Below are positions 9,699 to 21,900 of a stretch of 24,217 bases of DNA, one piece after another. The position numbers and the translations under genes were made by a program. The notes below the pieces were generated by a model. It had not been told where the DNA came from and searched no databases. It was given only the letters and a program-made list of their open reading frames with translations. Each line of letters begins with the position of its first letter. The stretch's first letter is position 1. The stretch spans positions 1-24,217 of the forward strand of contig JBNGIQ010002891.1 of NCBI GenBank assembly GCA_049999765.1, in the 5' to 3' direction. This DNA comes from Phaeoceros laevis. Lineage: Eukaryota; Anthocerotophyta; Anthocerotopsida; Notothyladales.

Positions 9699-9868
9699 AG
9701 CTCAAGAATGTACGCAATCCTCCTTGCCCAAGTCTCACTGCGTGCATATAAAGAAGCCGCGCTCTCAAGGGATGAGCAACAGCCTCCCTCGAAAGTGGTA
9801 AGAGTAACTTAATTTGTCATGGGTCCCGTTGAGTTGGGGTATGTGCAGCAGGGTTGCAGGGTTTCTGT
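9699..9868 (-). promoter_or_regulatory. Presumed 5' UTR and proximal promoter of CWC15
   Basis: This is the 170 bases between the CWC15 ATG and the hairpin cluster. No TATA box is convincing on the minus strand; GCATATAAAG (about 9746-9755) reads as TATA-like only on the plus strand. The assignment rests on position alone. Confidence 0.35.
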
Positions 9869-10005
9869 CTAACGGGAACGTGTCCCAGTCCGAACGAGTT
9901 CCCGTTAGTCGGGGACAGGTTATTTATTTATGCGGAAACGGTATGGGGGAACGGCAACGAAACCGTTCCCCCATACCCTAGAACGGGAACGTTCTGTTCC
10001 CGTTC
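9869..10005. repeat. Cluster of three perfect hairpins sharing GGGAAC
   Basis: Hairpin A has arms CTAACGGGAAC (9869-9879) and GTTCCCGTTAG (9898-9908). Hairpin B has arms GGTATGGGGGAACGG (9940-9954) and CCGTTCCCCCATACC (9963-9977) with an 8-base loop. Hairpin C has arms GAACGGGAAC (9981-9990) and GTTCCCGTTC (9996-10005) with a 5-base loop; the palindrome GAACGTTC lies at 9987-9994. Every arm contains GGGAAC or its complement. The cluster starts 171 bases upstream of the CWC15 ATG, so it lies in that gene's leader or promoter, or marks a small non-autonomous element. Confidence 0.85.
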
Positions 10006-10019
10006 GGAAAGCAGTCAGC

Positions 10020-10180
10020 CGACGCACCGCGTGGCGGACGCAGCCCGGTGCGGACGCGACCTGCCCCGACATGCTCAATGTGTTCACACCGGGCTGGTTG
10101 CGTCGGACGCAGCCAAGAGCGCGCCTCGCTAGCGCTCACGCTCGAGCTGGCATGGCCAGACGCAGCCATGGCCAGTTACC
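10020..10180. repeat. GC-rich tract of GGACGCAGCC repeats with inverted pairs
   Basis: GGACGCAGCC or close variants recur at about 10036-10045, 10051-10060, 10105-10114 and 10157-10166. CAGCCCGGTG (10041-10050) is the exact reverse complement of CACCGGGCTG (10087-10096), and flanking GACGCA/TGCGTC extends that pairing imperfectly. CATGGCCAG is directly repeated (about 10151 and 10166). It directly follows the hairpin cluster and may belong to the same unit. Confidence 0.65.
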
Positions 10181-11393
10181 TCTTGGCCAAGCGCTTCCGT
10201 GCACGGCACTTTCGCTTAGCGCGTTTCTTTTTTATAAATTCGTTTTTTGATAAATTTATTAAATAGTTTTAACCCGACAGAAACGCCAGCCGTGTGTTCC
10301 CAAAACGTGACGTGTGTTTCTTACGCGTCCTTTTGCTTGACAATATATAGTCCTAGACTCCTCACCTGCCACCTGCCCTAAAACGATTGACCTCGTAGTG
10401 ACTTGTTGTAAATGTTGCGTTGAAAGGCATGTGCGAACTATCTCATTGCCTCTAACGCAGCGGAGCCGTACCTCACATCCATCTTCCAGCAATTGAGAAG
10501 GGGGGATGGGGACTTGAGATTGGCCAGGGGCTGTACATCGCCCCAAGACATCACTTACCTCATTCAAGTGACACTCCGAAACCAGGCGAGACCAACAGTA
10601 CCAACTTAATGAGCTTAGAATCTTGGCCAAGGGTGCTACAAAATTGCGAAGACAAACTTATCCCATCGGATCAACTTGTCAAGGATAGGAATGTCAGTGA
10701 TGTGTGCGGATCCAGTGCGTCTGCACCTCCTCAAACTGCTTCTACACAAACTCGTTCCCAAACACTTAAGACAACGTCTCGACACTATCAGATCCGAGAC
10801 AAGTCTTAGATCCACCTCCTACAACAACTGTCTTCAACTACCAGGAGCCCATGCAACTACGAGCCCAGAACCTGCAATATCAGCCCTGGACAAGCTTCAG
10901 GTTGCCTGCAATTACTCTAAACTCTCCTGCATCCAAATATTTACTCAGAAACTCGAGACGCGATCTGCAACCAAGTAGCAGCGCAAAGACCACAGGATAA
11001 ACTGAAAGCACACGAGTAATCATAGTTAGGCTGTACTTGAGATTTTGTCCTCAACTTCCGGTCTGCACTGTTCGGCAGGTTCAAAGAAAGTCTTCGTAGG
11101 TACCCCGCTGGCCAGCGCACTTGACAACGACTTGAAAAAATGTTCATAGCAAGAAAAGTCTCCAACCTAGCCTTCTGATGATACCTACACCTTCCGCCGC
11201 ACCTCTCTTCCGGGTAAGAGAATCCTCATACTAAGATTCTGGCATGGTATTTCTTTGTCCAATACAAGGTTGAACCCCAAGAAGGCGCCAAACTCCCCCA
11301 CAGGCAGATATCCTGCAAAACGCTTGTGGGTTTCCACTCAGGGTCTCCCGAGTATCCATGTGAGCATCCTATTTACATTTCCAAGTAATACAG
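10181..11393. other. Intergenic, including the 3' flank of the BIG gene
   Basis: Contains an AT-rich patch (about 10208-10265), then average-composition sequence. A 123-codon minus-strand frame (10630-10259) has no family match I can defend. The 3' UTR of the minus-strand BIG gene (stop at 11394) must lie at the right end, but I cannot point to its poly(A) site. Confidence 0.5.
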
Positions 11394-14300
11394 TCAAGGG
11401 GATAACAACATAGGTCCTATCCAGGAGGTGAACATGTCACTCAGGGCTAACTGCACATCGGATGATCCATGTTCGCAGCTTACAAGCTTAGCAAGGAGAG
11501 GGAAAAAACGGACAAGGTATTTTTCCAGAGATGAATCCTTCAAGTTACTGACAGCATGAAGAGTTGCAACGACTAAAGGAGCTCTTGCCACTAGTTCCCG
11601 ACGCCTTGCGGACCCCAAAGGAACTGACCAATAAGGCTGATTAGATTCGACATCTTCCCCTGATGTATCAACCTTACTGACAGCAGCAGAAGTATCAATA
11701 TATAGCCGCAAGACCTCATCACACAGTTCCACCAGACGAACCTCCACTTCTACAGCTTTAGCAAGATCGGGCTTATCCACTGTGAGTTTCTGTAGCATGG
11801 TCAGATAATCCTGATATACCTCATTCTCCAGACGCAGTAATGGTGGATCTGAGAATTGAGTTCTTGACCTCAACGGATGGAGCCTTGACCTGATTTCACG
11901 ATCACCATTCACCTTGTGAGCATGTCTTGCAACAATATGTAGGGTGTCTAGCAGCAGCATTGTCGGAGCTGGCAACAGCTGTGCTCCATGCATGTCATAG
12001 ATCTCGATAACAGCCTGAGTGTAAATGGAAAAAGAACGTTAATAGTTGCTCAAAGGTGGCAGTCAGAAACAACCTGAAACCTCTTGCACAATACATCCCT
12101 ACTTCGAATCACAATTAGCAGCTGGAGTTTGTGATACATCACCTGGACAATCAACATCTGAACCGACACCTTCGACTTCGCATCAGCTATCAATAGTTGC
12201 AAGCTCAACTGTTCTGATTGAGTTAGAACAAGTTCGCCTGTTCCCCTTTCACCGTTGCCTGCCATGACCTTTCCTAGAGGACTGGAAGATTCTGCAATTC
12301 CTAATATCTTCCCCAGGTCTGGTAGAGTCTCTATAGCTGCATCTTTCAAGGCGGTCAAAGCTTCCAGCCAATTCTCTTCGGTGAACAAACCCCCTGCATT
12401 GTTCATTAGCCTCACAAAGGCTGCTACGCCAATTCCTGCCAAATTCTGATGTGGCCGTTTGATGAAACCTGTCAGCAGCTGCAAAATTTTCCCCAGTAAC
12501 GTACACACTACAGGATAGAACTTCACAAATAAATCAACTACGAGCTGCAAGGCAAGGGTGCAAGTTTCATATAGCCAGGCATCCATCTCTAATTCAGCCT
12601 GCTCTTTTGGCGGACCACCCTCTTGTTCCTGCCTCAAAGCCGCAGGCTCAGTTGCTCGTCGTACATGATCAAAGATAGGGAACAAAACTTTGTCAAAAAC
12701 ACGCTCCCATAGTCCAGAAGAGAACATATGCCCGTGAAACCGAAGTGTGTCAAAAAGCACCTCCAGTGCACTCTTGCGAATGTCTGGTCGTGGGTCAAAT
12801 GTTAGCTCTGATAGCCCTGCAACAGGATTGCCAAACTCCCAGTATCAATGTATGCAGAGCCAAGGTCAGCCATAAAATCGAATCCACAAAGAAACTCATA
12901 TGTTATCCGCAAACTGATTCTACAGACATAAAACAACTGCATGCAGCCACAATATAACCTACCCGCTAATAGTGGGAACCAAAAATATAGATGGTCATCT
13001 TTGTCTGTGAAAGTAAGGGGTTCAGTGGAGGATAAACTAGCAGACTTCGTCAACTTGTTCTCTTTGTCTCTGTAGCGTGCAGATGAACCAAGTTCCCCTT
13101 CAGCCAGCTTTAAAGCACAAAAACGCAAGAATGCGATTGCATTCAGGCTGACATCTTTGTTAAAACGGCTGTTGGTGAAAGCAATTAAGCAGTTCACACA
13201 GTCTGTGAACGTTGTAGTCTCTGTCTCCGTAATGTACGGAAAGTACTCTCTGACAATCTTTTCAATAGTTTCAAAAGCAAGCAGAACAATATTCTTATGA
13301 TCATCTGTCGCAGCAGTTGTAAACACCTACAATTACATTAAAACAACGCAGGCATGTCAGACTTGATGGCATTGAAAACATTCAAGGATCGATAGATGAC
13401 TTGCCACAAAACCAGAGAACCTTATTGAAGATAGAGGTGATATCCTAATAGCATCAGCTATCTCTCTCATACCATGAACATGATTTTCCACCCTGATTTC
13501 ACATTGGCAACCCGGGCAAAGACCATTTGAGAAACACAGCGAATAATAAGCTCCCGGATCTCCACTGAGCTGCTCTTTCGCATGACAATCACAAAAGGCT
13601 TCATAAACTCATTTTGGAAGTTGTAATTTGCCAGCTCCTCTCTTTCCAAAAACTTCATGGCCAGCTGCCGTAGTGAATCCATAGCATACATAGCAACTGA
13701 CAAATTTTCTGAACAGCCTTGGATAACAAAGTAGTCTGAAAGGACACTCCACATGCGTGACCATGCTAGCCTGATCCTGTTCATGTTGAAATGCCTGCAT
13801 CCGACGCAATCGTCAAAATAGGTCAAAAGGTTGGAAAACTGAAATAGGAGAATATCCACTGAGACAAGGCCCCTTCACTTACGATATTTCAACTATTTTT
13901 GTGAGACTAAAGACACGGGGATCGCTTGGCGACCGTAACTCCTCCATCGAAACCTTGCACAGCGCCTTCACAAAGTCAACAATGGCATCCCCATTCAATT
14001 TCTGGCTCCGTGTGAAAATCCGATTCATCTCGAAGCTATCGATCTGCTCAAGCATATTCAAGTTTGAGACAAGATTGTTCATCTGCTCTGTTGTGACCAC
14101 CCCAGCAGCATGGCCACCAACTCCAGCACTGTCATATGATCCACGTCTTGCAGCAGCAGCAGCATACTGCAGTTTACCAGGATGTTTTCTTCTCAAAACC
14201 GGCAGTACTGGTGTTTTTGATAGCTGCCTCTTTTCTGCCTCACTTTGAGGGGCTGCAAAGAAAGTTGCATCTGGAGGGGCACCCTCGCCGATCAGGTGAA

Positions 14301-17300
14301 GATGCTCAAACCTGGAAACACAAGTCAGTATGTGCTCCCACGCATCCTGCAAGTAGTTTCCATCTTCATCTGCAATCGCGATGATAGCCTGTCAAAAAAA
14401 CCAGTGCAACTTATTACATTGCTTTGCCTTCATCTTTACCGATTGCAGCATACAAGACAGTCAACGTTTCAAGCACAGCAACCACAATACATGAGGTAAG
14501 TTTGTCGCACAGCTACAAAGGGACCCAGACGCTGTGCATGCCATCCAAACGAGGAACTTAGGGGGCAAAACCGACAGGCATCATGTGGCCAGCCAATACC
14601 TTAATAGCATCAATGTTCTTCTGTTTTATGTCAGCTGCTGAGTGCAGGGAAGTGAACTTTGCCAGAGACGTGAGAAATGCATCACGCTGAGTCTTCATGC
14701 ACATAACTGCAGTAATGTGAACTGCATGCCTGAATCCTTCGAGACACTGATATGTTATTATCTCATCATCACTTTGATCAAGAGGTACACTGAAAGCAGC
14801 CAGCATGGGAGCCCAGGACACCTCCACCATTGGCCGTAAAATGTCAACATCTGAAGCAGCATAGTACACCGACCTGTTTTGTGGATGACGAAACATAATT
14901 AGAATCCAGCACTACAACAAACCACCCAGAGAAAATGAAGCAGGCTGCACAACACGCACTCAGATCTGCCAGCCTTTGCCCTGAATTGCTCTTGCATGTG
15001 TTTTATCACATCATCACTTGTCTCAAGAACTTTCTCCTCTCTTGGTTTGCGCATGACAAGATTGAGTATGCTGTCCAGCCCAAGGATCCTGTTCAGATTG
15101 GTAGACTGTTTTTCCTGTACAAGTGGCGTGTCTGGCTTCATCTTGATCTCATTCGAAACAATGCGGTCATAAAGGCCACTCATAAAATCCTCTGGCAAGT
15201 CATTGCCGTCATCAATACCTCTATTATTTCGAATGAACTCCGGCTTCGACATCTGAAATGTCAACAGCACATTATGTTCTCATTCAGGTAAAACTTAGGT
15301 TGCAGTGCAATGTGCTTCCTACGCTAGCAAACAGAGGAGGTATCAGATACCACTGACCTTTATCTTCACCATGGGGTTATGCGCATCTGTGTTCAGCATA
15401 ATCACGGAATACGCCAGAACATAAGCTGTATCTGCACTGGTGAAATATTTTGTATTGCACTTGCAGTACCTTTCAGCAAATTTTTCCATAATCCGGTCAA
15501 TTTTCTGAGCCTCTCCAGGAAGCCGGAAACCCAGTAAGAAAGACCTAATGGCTTCATCAAATTCTTGACCTTCAAAGTTGAAAGAATCAACATATTCATG
15601 CATCACTTTGAGAGACAGATCTTCTTTTTCTCCCAGATAGTCACCAATCATAGTCTTGTCCAATCCAGAAGCAGTTTTCAGGAAGTTGGCTATTTCTTCT
15701 GGAGTCTCTCCTAGTTTGCCCGCCTTCACAAGGAATTCTATTCCCTTGCGAGGCTTGCGATTAAAAAGAGAAATACCCTCCTGCATGCCACAAAAGTCAG
15801 CACTCACAATGCTGTTAATGGTATAAGACACTAGAAATGCTAAATGTCCTACAAACTGCTTGCCTGAAACTCCAACTTATAGGCACGGCGCTGTTCAAAA
15901 GTTGCTGCCTCTGAAGTTTCAGCTCCAGGCTCACTAACTTCAATACTTTCATCCCCACCTTCTTGGGTAGTCAGAGTTGAGGAGGTTGCAGGCTCAACTG
16001 CTGATACATCAGCTGAAACGTCAGTGTCTGGCCCTTTCAGGTAAGGAGAATCTGAGATCCGTAACTGACGGTTCAACCAGTCTCCCATGGATCTCAAAAC
16101 TCCCACCAGACACTTCATGGCAGAGAGTTTCAGAAAAGCATCCTGGACTGGTGTTAAACTTGTCTCGGCACCAGGAGGTACCCCTTGGGCAGTTTTAAGA
16201 AGCCCATTAACTAACCTGCAACATTATTCCCACAGGTTATGGAGTACATAATCTTCCTCACCAGCAGCTCTGCATACACAGTGCGTGTTACAAAGAACAC
16301 CATAGAGCATAAGGATTAATACAAATCACAACCTAATCACACTGAGAAGTGGGTCTCACGTCCTTACCTCTCAAATACATTGGAAGAATCAACATCACAG
16401 TCATAGTTCACAAATATGTCAACCAGTATCTGTGGATCCACAGAAAGCTTCTCCAGAAAACGTAAAACAATCATTTTCTGGTGATAATTGGGATGTCCAA
16501 CATTCTCCAAAACTCGCAAAACTATCATCGGAAAAAATACCCCAATCTCTGCCTTCAGACCAGCTCTGAATCGGGAAACCAGACTCATGAATATGGAACA
16601 TGAGAGCTGGTAGACGTTCATTTGAGACGATGCACTGTTTTTCAATAGAGACAGGCATAAATACTGCTTGATGGCTCCCAGGAATCTGCAGAATCCCAAA
16701 CAGTCAGTTTTGCCATCGTGTCCAGGCTTAGTTTGGCGACTACTCGCCTGGTCATCAACTCACAGTACGTGAATGCATGCAGGTGAACTACTGGGTACAG
16801 CAAATTCATAGATCTGGCAGGGAGTATACCTCTCACTCGTGCGAAAAATTGCACCAGCATTTTCAAGCAGTATTTTCAGCAGCTCCAGCGATATGATCTT
16901 TCCTCGCATCGAGTATTGATCACCAGCGCCCTCTTGAGGAGGGTTTTTCATCGACAGTTTACAAAGAGCCCGGAAAACAAGAAATGCATCCCGACGGAGC
17001 TTATTTGTAATCAGGACTTCCAGATCCCCCTCCTTATCAAGATCTCCATCTACAAGCTCCCCCTTTCGTTCTTCGACAGCCCTTTTGAACATATTTATCT
17101 CCCAATACTTCGCATCTAACATGTCTCTGTCTGTAGACTCCAGAATGTCAGTAGGACTGGTGCCATCGCTTGCTTTCGCATCAAAGGCACCGTCATGCCG
17201 TTGAGATCGAAGCGATGGCGAAGGAGTGAGAACCACTTCAATCTCCTGAACCACTTTCGTGATGAACCCCTGCACAAATTGCACGACATTTGTGTCCGAG

Positions 17301-18061
17301 TTTGACCTTTCCGCAGGTTCCATCAGATCGGCCACCACAATTGGTTGCACGGGTACTGTTGAGGAATCCGCTTCCATCCTCCTAAAGACAATCACAAGCA
17401 TCTGTGTCAGAGAGGCCTTTGCAGTGGTTTGATTGACCGGAACCTTGCTCCCCAGGTAAATATTATAACATGTTCGGACAGCCTTGAGGAGAGAGTCGCC
17501 ATGTACACGCAAGGATGTGGATGTCACAGCTGAAAGCAGAGTCTTGAGAACTAGAAGCTCAATGCTTTCATCTCCTAGATCGTAGCATCTGCAGACGGAA
17601 TCCATCACCTGCAAAAGAAGCTTGCTTTCCACGCCCTCTCCAGCATCCATCTCCCCCCGTAAATGCCCATGGGCTATTAGCTTCTGAAAACAATCTAAAG
17701 CCGGTTCGGCAACCTTGACGGACAATGTGTCGCAAGCGGAAAACAAAGGCTGCAAAATCATCTCGGCATCCGCTGGACTGCAAGGCAGGTTCCCATCAAA
17801 CAGGGGGCTGTCTACACTGGAAACGGCTGTGCTGCTAATTTTCTCCCCATTCTCCTCCTTGGCCTTTTCAGGAGGTGTGCCTGCTGCAGCTGCTCCATCC
17901 TCGGAGACCACAGCCAGCCGGTCGAGTACCACCTTGCAGTCCTGGACCAGCTTGCCATGCTTCCGCCAGGACGCGTTCTTGATCACCTTGTCCAGAGCAG
18001 GGGCCAGCACCCGCCCCAGCCGCGTGTTGCCAGCCACCACCGCAAACTGGTCGCCTGCCAT
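11394..18061 (-). CDS. BIG: BIG-type ARF guanine-nucleotide exchange factor (Sec7)
   Basis: Eleven exons on the minus strand: 18061-16830, 16685-16368, 16215-15864, 15780-15358, 15252-14960, 14873-14600, 14388-13883, 13794-13473, 13326-12963, 12816-12143 and 12014-11394. Every junction keeps frame and the sum is 1792 aa, close to plant BIG2 (about 1790). BIG proteins load GTP on ARF GTPases at the trans-Golgi network for secretory, vacuolar and recycling traffic. The DCB region starts near [20 protein letters not shown]. The HUS region carries NYDCD (504-508). The Sec7 domain (about 630-815) has FRLPGEAQK with the catalytic glutamate E724 and [12 protein letters not shown] (758-769). The HDS repeats follow ([11 protein letters not shown] about 1232-1242, [13 protein letters not shown] about 1349-1361). 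An in-frame TAG lies 27 nt before the ATG. Intron 3 (15863-15781) has a GC donor; the other nine are GT-AG. It resembles BIG1-4 more than BIG5 from recall; a tree would settle that. Confidence 0.96.
15781..15863 (-). other. GC-AG intron 3 of the BIG gene
   Basis: The 83-bp intron starts CAG|GCAAGC and ends TGCAG on the minus strand. Using the GC donor joins KLEFQ to [10 protein letters not shown] with no frame change, exactly as in relatives. The nearest GT donors (two within 15 bases downstream) would add 7 or 11 nt and break the frame before the Sec7 core. Confidence 0.88.
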
Positions 18062-18908
18062 TTCCGATCCAGAATACTGCGAATACTAGATCTCACCACA
18101 ACCAATGTGATCTACATTTCCCCCGTCCCACTCTTGACGGCACTAATGAGGTGGACAGGCCAAGCTCCTTGGCGTTGAGGGAGAGCACGATACTCACCCT
18201 CCTAGTTCCCATAAATCCAAGCACTGATTCCTACTCCCATGGGGCCCTGCCAAATGAGAAATGCTCGCCCTAAAGCTTGAGTGATGCAATTGTAGCCTAA
18301 GAAGGCACCTTCGCCTGTGGAGCTCGACGTTGACATTCAAGGGTCTATAGGTTGATATTACCCTTGTTTAAGCAAATTAGAGTAGTCCAAGCACTAATAG
18401 AAACCCTCGACCACTGAGCAGTCACCTGTAGTAGTAGTAGTAGTAAGGTGATTATGGTGTTTAGCCGAGCTGCTTGGAGAACTGTTGATTCGAATTGCAA
18501 CCAACGTGGGGATCGGAGAACTATTATTCGAATTGCAACCAACGTAGGGAAATACAGTACAAGGGTGGAACGAAATCAAGAACACGCAACTTTGCGCGTT
18601 TCACAGATTCTTTAAAGTCTGAAACCAACAACAAGGCCAGATTTTTTACTTTTCCCAGCGGATAAATCTCAGCGATGATGAAAACTTAACTAGTAGTCCG
18701 CAAAATTTAACAGCAATGTACAAATCCACCTACATTAGACCGCGTTCATCTTGAAGCTGTGATCTTGAGCTGCGAAATGGATCGGATCAGTAGAATTGAG
18801 GCACGGACGTTGGAAGTGCCGCAGAACAAAATTGCAGGCCGGTATCTTATATGTACAAAACTGGAGCAGGCTGACCAGAGTTCGTCCAGTTGGTCCGAGA
18901 GACTGTCC
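18062..18908 (-). promoter_or_regulatory. GUN1-BIG spacer: GUN1 3' flank and BIG 5' flank
   Basis: The 847-bp gap between two co-directional genes should hold the GUN1 3' UTR and the BIG promoter and leader. It contains a short (GTA)n run (about 18429-18445) and a 39-bp tandem duplication. I see no convincing TATA box on the minus strand. The frames here are short and lack family features. Confidence 0.5.
18476..18550 (+). repeat. About 39-bp tandem duplication upstream of BIG
   Basis: Copy 1 (18476-18514) and copy 2 (18515-18550) both read GGAGAACT, then ATTCGAATTGCAACCAACGT, then a GGGGA or AGGGA ending. Copy 2 has lost one or two bases and carries a few substitutions. It lies about 415-490 bases upstream of the BIG ATG. 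Confidence 0.9.
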
Positions 18909-21900
18909 TTAGGTAGGAGCCAAAATCAGCCTTCCATCTGACCTTGAAGCATTCCTGAAAGGTCTGCAGATTTGATCCCGCAGCTGCAACAACTTCTCTG
19001 TTTTATTCTCTCGAAGCCACGCTCCGACAATGTGACCTGCAGAAACCAGCCTGCCTTCATTATGCCTAGCTACACGGAAGGGGGCACCCAGGTCTATCAA
19101 GCGAGCCTCCACGGCTCGCTTGACAGAGCTGTCACCTGCAACTTTGCTGTGTTTGCCCCACCCTGTTAGGATGCTGCCACAACGTAAACAAAAACATGAT
19201 GTCAGTCGCGTGAGAACACCCTCAGGTTTGCTCGTTCAAAGAAGAAATGACGACGTGCTACCTGAGCAGCTTTGGTAGCTCATAACCACCAAACAATAAG
19301 CCTCTAATGTGTAAGAGCCAAACGTGGAGCATGGCTTGTGCAGCTCCAACAGACATAAGATGTAAATCGAGACAAAACTGCTGCTCCGACCTCCACCAGG
19401 CATTTGACCACACCTGCCTCCGTTTAGCAGCGACCACCACCTTTTCGGCTCCCTCTCTCTGCATAGTGGAAAATCAGCACTTCGAAATACAAGAAGCATT
19501 CCCAGTCACAGTTGCATGCACGCAGAGTGACTAAAATACTATCGTCAACTGCCACATAAGGCATCTCAAACCGGGGTAGGTAAGCATAAAGCCATAAGAA
19601 CGTGCTCGACGACGTTACATACAAGGCAACTGGGTGGAAACACAAACCTGGCCAAAGTGCCACAACACATCGGTAAGAGCATTGTAGAAAGCCCCTGCTG
19701 TTGCCAGATCCATGAAAAACATTTGGTCAAACAAGCCTTCAGCCTGCTCCCAGACCTGCTCTCGCATCCCCATAAGTAAGCCATGTGCAACTCCATAGAC
19801 ACGGCTGTCAAACAGGCGCATTTCCTCTAGCAGCAGAGATGCCTCCTCAAACGATGCACACCGACTGCAGTCACAATAGACACGTCAGAGTAGTTCCTTC
19901 CCGTCCCATTAGCAAAGAAGGAGCTCCAGTTCCTAGTTTTACCTGCATGCATTCAAAATTGCTGAGAACGTCACTACATTCGGCTTGACACCAAGCTCCT
20001 GCATTTCATGGAAAACTCTAACAGCTGCAAGAATATCCCCGTGGCTTCCTTGGGGATCAACTGTCCTTGGCACAGGCAGGGCATCGAACTCTCCACTTCT
20101 ATTCTGTATCTGCTCGGAAGATGGGCCAGGCTCTTGTGCACGTGCCTCATTCCCAAGGGCATAAATGACAGAATTATAAGACCGGCAATCAGGGACAATC
20201 CCAACACATTTCATTGTCTCGATTGTGCTCAAAGCATGATCCACCTGCACAAAAAGCGGAAAATTGTAAGAGGTCAGCTTGTGTGACTTCAGATCATCTG
20301 CCATCCAAAGAGCACGTCAGCAAAGGTCTGACCACAGCTCGGCCTGTGAGAGGGGCACACAGAAACGGCGACCAGCAACAGAGGGTCACCTCCCTTCACC
20401 ACAGGAGGTCACCTCCCTTCACCACAGGAGGGTCACCTCCCTAGTAATACTACCAAGGTCGCAGGCATCATTCAAGACAGAGTTCTGTTGGCAAAATACC
20501 TGTCCCCTCCGTCCATAAGCATCTATCAGTGAGTTATAAGTAACGATGTTTGGCTGAATACCCTCAGCCATCATCTCCTCAAGTAGCTGGACGGCTTCCT
20601 CCACCAACCCACTTTTACAGAAGGCATCTATCAAGGCACTGTAGAGCACAACATCTGATTTCAATCCTGCCCCTCGAAACTCCTCAAATACCTGTCTGGC
20701 CTCGTGATGAAGGCCTCCTTTTGAAAATGCATAAATCAGGGCCGAATACGTCAGCACGTTGGGGACCAGTCCTTCATCCTTCATTTTCCTGAACAAAGTG
20801 GCCGCCTCTCTGTACTTCCCTTGCTTCCCGTACCCATCGATGAGGGCATTGTATGTGACTACATCCGTTTTCCAGCCTGCTCTCTCCATCTCCTTGCAGA
20901 TGGTGAGAGCTTCTTCAAACATCCCCAACTTGGCATAAATATCGAGAAGAGTGTTGTATGATACCCGGTCTGGCCGAATGCCTGACTCCTTCATCTCATG
21001 ATACATCCTGATTGCCTCATCAAAACAGCCAACTTTCCCATATCCGTCTATCATGGTACTGTAGGTGACAACGTTGGGTGCGATACCCTTCTGCCGCATA
21101 GTTGTCAAGATGGAAGCTGCTATTTCCATCTGCCCACCCTTGCAAACAGCGTCTACTAGTGTGTTGTACGTGAATATGTCTTGTTCAATTCCGCGTCTTT
21201 GCATTTCTGCAAAAACCTTTTGCGACTCCTCCCAGAGACTACCCCTGCTACAAACAGCTATCAATGAATTGAAGGTGATACGGTCAGGCTCCACACCCTC
21301 TCTCTGCATCTCGTCAAAAATCTCAAGAGCCTTATTGAGATCAACACCACCCTTCCCGCATGCATCAATAATAGAATTATAAGTAATCAAATTAGGAGGG
21401 CAGCCGGCTTTTTTCATGGCCTGAAACACGTCCAGTGCTTCCCGGCACCTTCCACTGCGACCATACGCACTGACAAGTGCAGAAAAAGCATACACATTCC
21501 TCCCAAAGCCTGCTGCCAGAGCTCTATCAAACACCTCCTGTGCCAGTTCAACCTTGCCGAGCCTACCTAGAGTGGAGATCATGATACTGGCTAACTTGCT
21601 CCACTCACTCCTAATGCTCTGCTGCAGTATCATCCAATCAAATGCTTTCAGTGCCTTCTCCCACTCCCCTCTGTTGCCTAGCTCCCTTAACATGTAAGAA
21701 AAATCCTCTAGCCCCACCAGCTTGGGACACCACCTGTTCAGCAGAGTCCCTGTGCCAGACGAGGAGGGCAGACTAAAAACCTCCTGCAGAGCTGCGTGTG
21801 CCTCGGTGGAATGCTTGCCCAGAAACAGCTTCTGCCGGCCATGGTGGAACTTGGAGACGAGCCTGGTGGATCTGCGGCCACAAAACTCAGCACTCAGACC

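Noticed and set aside
10259-10630. Minus-strand open frame of 123 codons between CWC15 and BIG
   Set aside because: It looks less random than its neighbours and could be a transposon fragment, but I could not match it to any family and found no flanking pieces.
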